A stretch of 64,000 nucleotides of DNA from Cafeteria roenbergensis (Eukaryota; Sar; Bigyra; Bicosoecida; Cafeteriaceae): contig VLTN01000077.1 of assembly GCA_008330645.1 (NCBI GenBank), forward strand, positions 62,001-126,000. Reading direction: 5' to 3'. Both the position numbers and the translations under genes were made by a program. Position 1 is the stretch's first letter, and each line of letters starts with the position of its first letter. Shown piece by piece: positions 29,672-38,607 of this stretch. The notes beneath the pieces were generated by a model. The model was not told the DNA's origin. It made no database searches and saw nothing but the letters and a program-made list of their open reading frames with translations.

Positions 29672-31714
29672 ATGGACTCGCGGCGCATCCACCAGTCGAC
29701 CTTTAACGAGGCCGTTGCGGAGAACATCGAGGAGTTTGAAATGGGCCTGGAAGAGGCCATCGCGGACGCCAAGGAGCAGCTGACCGCTGAGGGGGCGGAC
29801 CTGACCGACCTCGTGACCGACGAGCTTGCGAGCTCCGTGGGAGACGTGGAAGGCGCCGAGGCGCTTGCGGCGGCTATCCGTGCGTTCAAGCACCCCGTCA
29901 ACGTCGTGAAGGATGCCCTGGCGCTCGCCGCGGCGAGCGACGGTGACGCTGCTTGCTATTCGTCGGCCGAGGCAGTGGCCGGTGCGGAGGCCGCGCTGAG
30001 CGCCACGGTCCGGCTCTTCGAGGAGGCCAGCAACAGGGACGAGCCGTCCCTGGCCCGTGCCGCCCGCATTGTGTCCCTCCGGGCCCGCTGCGCGAGCGCC
30101 GGCGTCGTGCCGCTCGTGTGCCGCATCGCCGGGCGCCTGGCCGCCACCACCGACACGGCCGCCACGGCTGCGGCGGACAGCTCGGAGCCCGAAGCGCCTA
30201 CCGCCAGCGTCGGGGGTGGGGCGCCACCCGCCCCCACGGAGCCCGCAGTCGGGACTGCGGCAGCGTCCTCGGCCAAGGACGGCGAGGTGTCCGGCCCGGC
30301 CCGCGCCCTCGCCTTGCGCGCCGCCACTGCCACCGCGCTCGAGGAGGGGATGCACGCACTTCGCAGGCTCTGCTACCGAAGCGACGACTGCCGCGCCGCT
30401 GTGAGCACGGCCGCCGTCGACGCCATTGCCGGGGCCCTTGCCGCCCACGCCGCCCACCCCGCGCTGGCTTGCGCCGCGGGCAGGTGCGCCGGGATGGTGG
30501 CCACCCGCGTGGAGGGCTTCAAGCGCCGGCTCTACGACCTGGGCGCCGCCACAGCGGCCCGCGAGCTTCTCGCAGCGCGCCCCGACGACGACGAGGCGGT
30601 CCGAGCCAGCTGCGCCACACTGCGCGCCCTCACGGCGCGCGACGACCCAACCGCGAAGATGGCGCAGGGCTTTGAGCACGCCAAGACCCTCACCCAGGAC
30701 GGCAAGACAGTGCCGCTGCTGGTGGCCTCGCTTGCGTCGACGGCTGGTCTCACTGGCCTCATGTCTCCTCGCTGGGCCCTGGCAGCAGACCTCATGCTCG
30801 CCCTACGCTCGCTGCACGTGAACAACGACTCGTGCAACGCCCTGCTGGACGCAGGCGCCATCGGCACCGTCATCCTGCCGACGGTCACAGCCGCTCTGGA
30901 CGCCGTCGAAGCCGCCGCGGCGGCGGAGGCAGCGGCGGCGGAGGCAGCGGCGGCGGAGGCAGCGGCGGCGGAGGCGCCCTCGGCGGATGAGGCCGGCGCT
31001 GATTCCGAGACCACCGAGCCCGCCTCCGGTGCCGGCGCCGTCCCAGACGGGGCGGCGGATGCGCGCGCGTTCCAGCAGGAGCCCGATGCGCAGCGATGCG
31101 TGCGCGTCGGGTTCGCTCTGCTCAAGGCGCTGACCAACTCGGACGCCGTGAAGCGGGCTATGGCGGATCCCGCGCTTGCGGCGGGCGGCGCCGGCGCGTC
31201 GGCCGGGGCGGACTGGTCTGGGGGCGGCTCTGCCAGCGCGATGGGGCTCGCCTCGACTGCCCCGGCCATGGCGGAGGCCACAGCCACGGCCGTGGCCGAG
31301 GCCGCGGCGGCGCGAGCTGAGGCGGCGGACGGCGACGGGACGGCCGGTGTGCCGGTGGGCATGCTGCTGATGCTGCGCGCGCTCCACCAGTGCAGGGACT
31401 CGCCGGCTACCGCCGACCAGGCCCTGGCGGCTCTGGCGAGCTCTGTGCTGCGCATCGAAGACAACGCGCGGTTTTTCGTGGCCAGCGGCGGGCCCACTGC
31501 CGTGGCGACGATCATGCGGCGCCACCCCGCTCTGGCGATGATCCAGCGCCACGGGGCGCTCACGCTGCGCAACACAGTCAGCTGGGACAAAACCCTCATC
31601 GAGCCCATCGTGGCAGCAGGGGTGGAGCCGGTGCTGCGGGCAGCGAACGCGGCCCACCCGCACATCGCAGGGGAGGCGGCGCGAGCGGCGCTGCGCGACC
31701 TGGTGCTGGACTGA
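29672..31714 (+). CDS. ARMC6: ARMC6-like armadillo-repeat protein
   Basis: Homologue of armadillo repeat-containing protein 6, a conserved eukaryotic protein of poorly defined role. One uninterrupted frame from the ATG at 29672 gives 680 residues; human ARMC6 is about 500. The N-terminus is diagnostic: [19 protein letters not shown] then [14 protein letters not shown], matching the family's ITQETFDAVVRENIEEF start. Armadillo-type helices follow, for example [68 protein letters not shown] and the end [18 protein letters not shown]. Extra length comes from Ala/Glu-rich inserts (around 30910-31040) and an Ala/Ser insert near 30160-30300. Probably a soluble adaptor. It converges on the DeSI-like gene. 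Confidence 0.9.
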   Translation: MDSRRIHQSTFNEAVAENIEEFEMGLEEAIADAKEQLTAEGADLTDLVTDELASSVGDVEGAEALAAAIRAFKHPVNVVKDALALAAASDGDAACYSSAEAVAGAEAALSATVRLFEEASNRDEPSLARAARIVSLRARCASAGVVPLVCRIAGRLAATTDTAATAAADSSEPEAPTASVGGGAPPAPTEPAVGTAAASSAKDGEVSGPARALALRAATATALEEGMHALRRLCYRSDDCRAAVSTAAVDAIAGALAAHAAHPALACAAGRCAGMVATRVEGFKRRLYDLGAATAARELLAARPDDDEAVRASCATLRALTARDDPTAKMAQGFEHAKTLTQDGKTVPLLVASLASTAGLTGLMSPRWALAADLMLALRSLHVNNDSCNALLDAGAIGTVILPTVTAALDAVEAAAAAEAAAAEAAAAEAAAAEAPSADEAGADSETTEPASGAGAVPDGAADARAFQQEPDAQRCVRVGFALLKALTNSDAVKRAMADPALAAGGAGASAGADWSGGGSASAMGLASTAPAMAEATATAVAEAAAARAEAADGDGTAGVPVGMLLMLRALHQCRDSPATADQALAALASSVLRIEDNARFFVASGGPTAVATIMRRHPALAMIQRHGALTLRNTVSWDKTLIEPIVAAGVEPVLRAANAAHPHIAGEAARAALRDLVLD

Positions 31715-31958
31715 CCGGCGTGCTCGATGCGTGGTCGGGCGGGGTTCGGCGCCGAGCACGGCCGAGTCGCGCTCGCTCGGTCGCACCATTTCATCGCGGC
31801 GACGCGGCAGAGCACACGAGCACGCACACATACATGCACAATGCACACAGCGCGGCGCATCGCACCGCCGTCCCTGTAACGAAGAGAGCCTCGCTGCCGC
31901 CAGCCGGGCGCGTCTGGCGCAAAATTGCAGGGCCGCCCTGCAACCTGGAGGCTGAGAC

Positions 31959-32828
31959 CTACGACTGTCCCTGTCTGCGAAGAGCGGCGCGGAGCATCAG
32001 CTCGCGTCGCTCCGACGCAGGCACCGACGCCGGTCCGCCCGAGGAAGCGCCGGCAGCAGCGGCCGGGGCAGGGGCGCCAGGGGCTCCGCTGCCGCCACCT
32101 CCCCACCATGAACCTCCAGGCGCGTCCCTGCTAGTCGCGGCGTCGTCGGACGAGGCGCTCGATGCCGCGAGGCTGCCGAGCCTGCGGCCGGTGCCCGCAG
32201 GGGCCGCCCTTGCCCGCGGTCCGCTGCTGCCGGCGTCCGGGTCGGAGAACGACGAGGACCCGCCACCTGCAAAGGACATCACTTCCCTCCTCGGAGGAGG
32301 CTTCTTGGCGGCGGCGCCGCGGCCGCGTATCACGTGGAAGCCGCTGCCCCCGGAAGGTTCGCTGCCGGCCGAGCCGTCCTGCACAGGCGCCTGCCCGGCG
32401 CCGTCTTCCGGCATGAAGCAGGAGCAGTACTGCCCGAGCGTGGCGCTGCGGTTCACCCACCCCGGGATGGACCTGTTGAGCAGCTTTCGCGCCAGGGCCT
32501 CGGAGAAACTGTTGCAGTTTTTCTTGAGCAGGTGGTACGTGCCGGCGGGAAAGTCGCGGCGCAGCTCGTCCACCATGCGCTCAACGTCACGGGACCCCTC
32601 GAACGTCTCCCCAAGCACAATGGTCTCGCAGAGCGGCGCCCCGTTGGCATCCTTGGGCGTCGTGGAGAACACGCCGCCGTTGGCAAAGGTGTACTCCGAG
32701 CCGAACACCTCGACGCCCGAGTGATACGCCCCCAGGCCGAGGAACCGCAGGTGTTCGTTCGCGGGATGGAGGTCGTACACGTTAAGCAGGACAGGCTCGC
32801 CCACTCGGCGGCGGGACATGGCGCTCAT
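31959..32828 (-). CDS. PPPDE (DeSI-type) cysteine isopeptidase
   Basis: Predicted deubiquitinase/deSUMOylase of the PPPDE family (DeSI-2/PPPDE1 group). Intronless, 289 residues from the ATG at 32828; an in-frame ATG three codons on is also possible. The domain occupies residues 11-140: VLLNVYDL, then catalytic His36 in LGAYHSGVEV, the FGSEYTFANGG block, and the nucleophile Cys105 in LLKKNCNSFSEAL, with KLLNRSIPGWVNR after it. This His/Cys pair and NCNxFS are the family signature. The last 140 residues are Ser/Gly/Ala-rich and disordered, ending ELMLRAALRRQGQS. The start is divergent from EMC3 across 147 bp. Confidence 0.93.
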   Translation of the reverse strand: MSAMSRRRVGEPVLLNVYDLHPANEHLRFLGLGAYHSGVEVFGSEYTFANGGVFSTTPKDANGAPLCETIVLGETFEGSRDVERMVDELRRDFPAGTYHLLKKNCNSFSEALARKLLNRSIPGWVNRSATLGQYCSCFMPEDGAGQAPVQDGSAGSEPSGGSGFHVIRGRGAAAKKPPPRREVMSFAGGGSSSFSDPDAGSSGPRARAAPAGTGRRLGSLAASSASSDDAATSRDAPGGSWWGGGGSGAPGAPAPAAAAGASSGGPASVPASERRELMLRAALRRQGQS

Positions 32829-32975
32829 TGCCCCGCTCGGCGCGGGCGCGCGAGTGCCGGCCGGGCCTCGCAGTCGGGGCAGAGTTGGGCGGCCCCAAGA
32901 GGGGCAGAGTTGCAAGTCCCTGAGTTGAGGGCCGAGCAGGCCTCTTTGCCGCCACCCCTTTCCCCAAGGCTGGCC
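32829..32975. promoter_or_regulatory. 147-bp head-to-head promoter, DeSI-like / EMC3
   Basis: Only 147 bp separate the two start codons, so both 5' UTRs and both promoters must be packed here. Mostly G/C with a short ctctttgccgccacccctttcc stretch near the EMC3 start; no TATA box. Confidence 0.5.
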
Positions 32976-34101
32976 ATGGCGGATGTGGGGAACCTGACGC
33001 TCGACCCGCGGATTCGCGACTGGGTGTTGCTGCCCCTGACGGGCATCATCATTCTGGTGCAGCTGCTGCGCACCATCGTCGCACAGCTGCTGTCGAAGAC
33101 GGCAAACAAGGAAGCCGAGGAGATTCAGCAGCGGTGAGCGGCCATCGAGGGGGTAGCCGATGCCTCGCGCGCGCCTGTGCGCGCGCGACCAGCCTGGAAG
33201 AGAGGTGCAGTCGCCTCTTGTCGTTGCCAGTGCGTGCCGGGTGGGCGCCGTCTGGGTGCGGGAGCCTCGCTGACGGTGGCCTCGGCGGCTCCGTGCGCTG
33301 TTCTCGCGTTCGTTCGCGCGCAGGGGCATCGTCGAGCGCTCCCAGCGCACGAGGACCATGGCCGGCCTGCTTGGCAAGGACGCCTTCCTGGCGCGCAAGG
33401 TGAGGCCCGGCAGACGCAAGCGCGGGCGGCCCTGCAAAGCAGCGCAGACCCGGCCTCCCCTCGCCCGCCGACGCGCGCAAGCACCCGCCCGACCGCATTT
33501 GCGCCGCTCGCAGACGTGGTTGCTCGGCAAGAAGGGCCGTGGGCTCAAGGCCAAGGCCGAGGCCCCGCCCATGGACCCGTCTGGCATGATGGGGCCGATG
33601 CAGATGCAGGCTGTGTACTACCTGTCCAACATCGGCTCGCTGTACCTCGTGCAGTCCCTCTTCACTGGCTTCGTGCTGGTGAAGCTGCCCTTTTCCCTGA
33701 CGGCGCGCTTCCGGGGCGTGACGCAGCGCGATATGGCGCAGGCGCTGGAGCTGCTCAACCCGGCCCTGGTCACCTCCTTTTCTTGGTACATGATGTGCCT
33801 CTACGGCTGCCAGGGCATCATCACGCTTGTGCTTGGCGGCAAGAGCAGCGAGTTTGCCGACCAGTCTGCCATGATGATGAGCCAGATGGGCATGGGCGGG
33901 GGCCGCCAGCAGCCGTGGAACCCCGGGGCGGCGTTCAAGGCGGAGCGGACGCAGCTCCGCATCGCGCAGCCAGGAGCGACCAACCTCATCGCCACGGAGC
34001 GCGCCATCGTGGCCGCTGCGGCGTCCGGCCGGAGCGTGGAGGAGGAGGCCGCCGCTCTGGCCGAGCGGACCAAGCAGCTGAAGCGGGCAGCCCGCGCCTG
34101 A
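32976..34101 (+). CDS. EMC3: ER membrane protein complex subunit 3
   Basis: EMC3 is the insertase core of the ER membrane protein complex, related to Oxa1/YidC/GET1. Three exons, 32976-33133, 33324-33399 and 33514-34101, make 273 residues, close to the usual 260. Exon 1 begins with the family N-terminus LTLDPRIRDWVLLPLTGII and contains TM1. Exon 3 carries DPSGMMGPMQMQAVYYLSN, the second membrane segment LVQSLFTGFVLVKLPFSLT with the following RFRGV, and the third (SWYMMCLYGCQGIITLVLGG), then DQSAMMMSQMGM. The C-terminus is Ala-rich and cytosolic. Introns are 190 and 114 nt, both GTGAG with CAG ends. Divergent from the DeSI-like gene. Confidence 0.95.
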
Positions 34102-34349
34102 CGCGGCCGCCGCCGGCCCGGCGCTGTGCGGGTTTGAGCGCAAGTCTGTCGGTGTGCGAGTGCGGGCCGCTGCGAGGCGCGACGCGCTCGGGTTCACCCG
34201 CTGCCGGCACGGCAAAGCGCTCCAAGCTGGCCCGCGCTCGGCCAGTCGCCCCACGCCAGCCACCGCCGCCACACGCACTGCACGACGAACGGCGAAGCGT
34301 ATTAAGTACAGACCGCTCTCGGCTCACGACGCGCAACGCAGTTGAGCGC

Positions 34350-34827
34350 TCAGGCCAGGAGCGTCACCTCCTTCTTGGAGGCCGAGCCCCATTTCTGGAG
34401 CGCCGCCACAACCGCCTCGGCGGTGGCCGGCGGCGCGACCTTGCAGGTCACCAGCTTGTCCGCCACGCTCGTGGTCACGTCCGTCACGCCTGCGGCGTAG
34501 GGAAGCACGCTTTCACTGTCGAGATTCTCGCTGAAGCGAGCAAGTGCCGAGCGCGGCGCGGCGCGGTCAGTTGCGCAGGCGCAGCCACATCCTCACCCTC
34601 CAGCTTGCCGAGGATGCGCGTCACCGCGCCCTCGCACCCGCCACAGGTCATGCCCACGCGCAGGCGGATGGTTGACTGCGGCTCCGCGACATTGCAAAGC
34701 TTCAACGAGGGCGAGAACCATAGACGCAGATTTCGGTGGCACACGCTCCGCCCGCGCCTGCCCAGCTCCCCGCCAGCGCAGGCGCGCATGGGCAGGTGCT
34801 TACGCCAGTAGACGCAGCGTCGGCCAT
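34350..34827 (-). CDS. ATX1-type copper chaperone
   Basis: Cytosolic copper carrier that hands Cu(I) to P-type ATPases of the secretory path. Three exons, 34827-34804, 34675-34597 and 34489-34350, encode 80 residues, just above the usual 70. Exon 1 codes only MADAASTG; exon 2 has the metal site GMTCGGCEGAV and ILGKLEG; exon 3 has VTDVTTSVADKLVTCKVAP and the helix EAVVAALQKWG with the lysine typical of ATX1. The order is the beta-alpha-beta-beta-alpha-beta of a heavy-metal-associated domain. Intron 1 starts GTAAGC, intron 2 GTGAGG; phases 0 and 1 agree. The short first exon is supported by frame and by the need for an ATG, since exon 2 has none upstream in frame. Divergent from TBCCD1 across 149 bp. 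Confidence 0.9.
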
Positions 34828-34976
34828 GCTGATTCAGTGGGTCGTGAGTGCGCGCCGCAAGGAGCTCGTTGGGATCGCAGCTTGCTGGGGACACGGCTGG
34901 CAGAGCGGGAGCGCGGCGGCATGGAGCCTCGACGCCGCGGCGGCCACTCGCCCGCAGCACGCTGGGGGTCGCCGCG
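34828..34976. promoter_or_regulatory. 149-bp head-to-head promoter, ATX1 / TBCCD1
   Basis: The spacer between the two start codons is 149 bp, again room for one shared promoter. No copper-response or TATA motif is recognised in it. Confidence 0.45.
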
Positions 34977-37971
34977 ATGGCGACTTGGCGGCTGCGGTCC
35001 GACTGTTTCGACCATGGCATGGCCTTCCCCACCCCCAAGAGCGGCAGGCGCCCCACGGTCGAGGAGGGCAGCGATGCAGCAACGGAGCTCAATCGCACGA
35101 CGAGCGTCACGTGAGCTGCCGTGCCCCTGAGCGAGGCATGGAAACCGCCCGCGCCCCTGCCGGCGCCGCTTTCCGGTGTCGGGGGAGGGCTTGTTTGCAA
35201 CGCGGCTGGCCCCGGCACGGACCTCTGCGGCAAACAATCATCCAGGACCGCTCAAAGCCCCGCCCTCGCGAGAGCGTTTGCTCCCACTGCCGCTCCCCTG
35301 TGCACCCCGCGCCCTCGCAGCCGGGACCAGTGGCACGAGATTGCCGCCAGGGTTCTGTCCTGGGACGCCGCAGCGGCGGACACGTGAGGAATCGCGAGCG
35401 CCGGCGGGCTGCAACGCAGGACCCCTCGCAAACGGCTGCGTGGCTTCGACAGGACTCCTCGCGCCCCCCCCTCCTCCCCCATCTCTCTCTCGCCGCCCAT
35501 GTCGTGCCACGCGCGACTGCTCCCCGACCCCCCGCCCTTTGCGCTCACAAGCACACACGCGCACACGCACCTCGTGCGGGTGAGCGGTTGTGGCCCGCCC
35601 GCACTCGCCGCAGCCCCGAGCCCGCCGCCGCCTCGCGCTGCCCTCCCCTTCCGCAAGCTTGCGCAGAGTGTTTGACCTTTGCTGGTCCTTGACCTGGGAC
35701 GGCACGGGCCCCCCTTCTGGCATCGCCTCCGCGAGGCTTGCAGCCTTTGTGCTCCTCCAGACATATTCGCCGAAGCTGCGCGCGCAGCCGTCCAAGCGCC
35801 TCTGGAATGTCGACATCTCGTGGCCATCGCCGGAGGTGTTCGCCGCCCAGACCGGCCTCTCCGGCCTTCCGGGATCCTCTGCAAACTCCACGGGCTCGCC
35901 GAGCGGTCCTGCCGACCCCCCCGCCAGCCCCCACAGCGCAGCCCCGTCCACCGCGGCCCCCTCCGCCTCTGATGTCGCGGCCGCCGACTTCGAGAGCGAG
36001 CGCCGCTCCAGGGCGCGGTGGGCCCGCGCAGCCCTGTCCAAGGCTGTGGCCGCCTCCCCCTCGGGAGAGTCCGCCCTGCGCCTCGTTTCAGCCTTCGAAG
36101 ACCTCGTCCTGGCTCAGTGCCGCCCTGCCCGGCAGAGCCGATCCTTTGAGGCCGACGACTCCGCCGCCGCCATGGCCGCGCCACATCTCGCCGAAGCGCT
36201 CGGGCTTCCCTCCGCTGACCCAGCGGCCGCCGCTAAGCTGGTGCACGCCACCCTCGCGGCGGACGGAGGCTCCTCCCATCGCGTGCTCCCCCTGGCCATG
36301 GGCGGGGAGGGCTACGTGACGTCATCCAGCCCGCGGAAGCGCGCGGCGCAGCCTACCATCCCGCCGCCGTCGCCGTCCTCAGGCGGCGTTGGGGCGACTC
36401 GGGAGTCGCTCTCCCACCCCGTGCCGGGCCTGCCCGTTCACCCGCCCTCCTCCCCCTCGGGCGGGGGCGCTCCGACCGGGTTCTCGTCCTTCGGCTCTCC
36501 AGCCACGCCCTCATCCTCCTCCTCCTCCTCCTCATCCACTGCAGCGGGCGCAGCTGCGCCGGAGACGGCCACTGCACCGGTGCCCGCTGTTGCGGCTGCC
36601 CCTGCCGGCAAGGCAGGCTCGCAGTCCTCATCCTCCTCATCCTCATCCTCCTCATCCTCATCCTCCGCAACCGCTTCAGCACCCTCCACAGCAGCTCCAG
36701 TCGACGTGGCTCCGGTGACCCCGGTTGGCAAGGGCCGACCCCCCTCCACAACGCCCGAGCCGCCTCGCGCGCACCTCATCCTCCGGCCCGCCCTCTCTGC
36801 CTCGCCCAGCTCCTCCCCGCGCGGCCTCGATGCCGAGTCGGACCGGGACGCCCCGCTTGGCGTGCTTCACGTGCGCAAGGGCAGCATCGTCCACGCGGAC
36901 GTCGACGCCTCTGCGCCAGGGGCGGATGCCGACACCACCGCCGCACCGTCATCATCATCATCGTCCTCCTCCGCAGCAGCAGCAGCAGCAGCAGCCACCG
37001 CCCCCGCCGCCTCTCCGCGGAGCGTTCACTCCCTGCGTGACCTCACGGTCGAGGGCTGCGCTGACGCATTCATCTACATCCTCCGGCCCTTCCGCCACGC
37101 GGCGGTGCGCGCCTGCTCCAACACCACCGTGGTTGTTGGCGCCGCCGCCGGCATCCTCACGGTGGACCTGTGCGAGGGGTGCCACGTCATCGGCGCGGCC
37201 CGCCAGGTCCGCATCGGCAACTCTGTTGCCACCACTGCATCGGTGTATTCCGTGCGGCCCCCGCTGGTGTACGGCGACTGCCGCGACGTCAGGATCGGGC
37301 CTCACTGCGCTCCCTTCCGTGGGATGCAGGCCACCCTTCGAGGGGCTGGCCTGCTCGAAGCCGGCCATGCCAAAACGCCCGACTCGGGCATGTGGGCCAA
37401 GTTCGCAGTCCTGGGCAGACCGGAGGCAGGCGCGCCGCCGTCCGCGACGGGCGGCGCTGCTGGGGGGGCAGCCCCTGCAGCAGGCGCCCCCACGGCAGCA
37501 GGCGGTCCGGACGAAGCAAAGGCGGCCGTCACGAACCCAGCTCGCGCGGTTACTCCCGCGGAGTTTAGCCTGATGGTTGTGCCTGCGCCTGCGGGCATGG
37601 CAGGGGCGGAAGACCAGGCCGTGCCGGTGCCGGGGCCTATGGCGGAGGCTACGCGCGCTGCCCGGGACAGGGTGGCTGCCGTGCGAGCGGAGATCCGCGC
37701 GGCTGGCCTGCCTGCCGACCGGCAAGTCACGCTCCAGAGCTGCGTCGAAGGCGCCTTTAAGCAGTGGCTCGTCGCGTCTGGCAACATCCGCCAGGTTGCC
37801 GACTTGGTCAGGATGCAGGCTCGCGCCAGCTCGGTGGGAGAAGCAGTGCAAAGCCCTGGCGGCACGCAGCGAGTCATCATGGGCGTCATGAGCCCGTCCG
37901 TGCACTTCTCGTCCCCGGCTGGTGGCGCGTCTGCGAACGGAGGCGGCACCGTGGAGGCTCGGTCGTTTTAA
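34977..37971 (+). CDS. TBCCD1: TBCC domain-containing protein 1
   Basis: TBCCD1 is linked to centrosome/basal-body positioning and flagellar organisation. Three exons, 34977-35110, 35321-35383 and 35667-37971, give 833 residues against about 560 in animals. The 63-nt exon 2 (RDQWHEIAARVLSWDAAAAD) and the start of exon 3 (VFDLCWSL) match the animal WSTWRHIACGKL...LYFEIFDSL block. The TBCC beta-helix is at about 520-640: VEGCADAFIYILRPFRHAAV, CSNTTVVVGAAAGILTVDLC, CEGCHVIGAARQVRI, and APFRGMQATLRG (family APFHTHYPMLEDH). The closing helical block ends CVEGAFKQWLVASGNIRQV, as in animal FYEWLINTGHRQQLD. Ser-, Pro- and Ala-rich inserts (36490-37020), partly triplet repeats, explain the extra length. 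All junctions start GTGAG and keep phase. Confidence 0.93.
36520..36995 (+). repeat. Ser/Ala triplet-repeat tracts in TBCCD1
   Basis: Three low-complexity tracts of tcc/tca (Ser) and gca (Ala) triplets, around 36518-36540, 36628-36668 and 36949-36995. Each codes a homopolymer run within disordered linkers and is a likely length polymorphism. Confidence 0.8.
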
Positions 37972-38175
37972 CGCCAGCATCCTTCACATGGGCGGCAGCA
38001 GGAGCAGTGAGATGCCGCTTGCCACAAGTGCTGCAGAGTGAATTTAGCTTGCGAGCCAGCGACTCGGCGACAGGGGCCACGACGGCTTTGCGTGGCTGCG
38101 CGAGCCAACGTAGTGGTGCCAAACGGCAAGCGGGAAGCGACTTCCAACCGGATGCCTGTCACACACACACAACGA

Positions 38176-38394
38176 TCATTCATCATTCAGCGGCTGGTAC
38201 GCATGCGCGCTGCTTTCGCTGCTGCGGGAACTCGCGGTCGCGATATCGCGCACCACACGAATCTGAGACCAGTCCATATCCGGCACAGCCTGGGGCGGGC
38301 GGGAAAGGCAGGCAAGATCAACCGTAGCGTTTGTCGCCCTCGCGGCCGGCCACAGCGCTAGCGCCAGCGCCAGGGCAAAGCAAGGCACTAGCAT
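38176..38394 (-). CDS. Possible small secreted protein
   Basis: A 72-residue frame with a textbook-looking signal peptide: MLVPCFALALALALWPAARA, with an AxA-type cleavage site, then TNATV with a potential N-glycosylation site. The rest (WSQIRVVRDIATASSRSSES, ending HAYQPLNDE) matches nothing I know. No intron is needed. Its place, between TBCCD1 (+) and the next plus-strand gene, would restore the strand alternation. Against it: the frame belongs to a much longer minus-strand open frame running through the plus gene, so it could be a chance product of GC-rich DNA. Confidence 0.35.
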   Translation of the reverse strand: MLVPCFALALALALWPAARATNATVDLACLSRPPQAVPDMDWSQIRVVRDIATASSRSSESSAHAYQPLNDE

Positions 38395-38607
38395 GAGCCA
38401 GCACCCCCCCCCCCCTCCCTGGCTCCAACCCGCTCGCACGCTGCCTGCCGTGGGGTGCTCGCAGCAAGCCGCGCAGAGACCTCCGGAGGCAGAGTGCAGA
38501 GCCTGTGCTGCCGCCGTGACCGGCGAACAACTCCTGGCGATCGGCTGGCGAGCCGACCACTCCGCCGGCTCCTCCACGTCGGGGCAGCCCGGAGTCCTGC
38601 CTTGCGA

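Noticed and set aside
28844-30679. 611-residue minus-strand frame across ARMC6 and V-ATPase B exon 1
   Set aside because: Overlaps two well-supported genes in other frames and has no recognisable domain.
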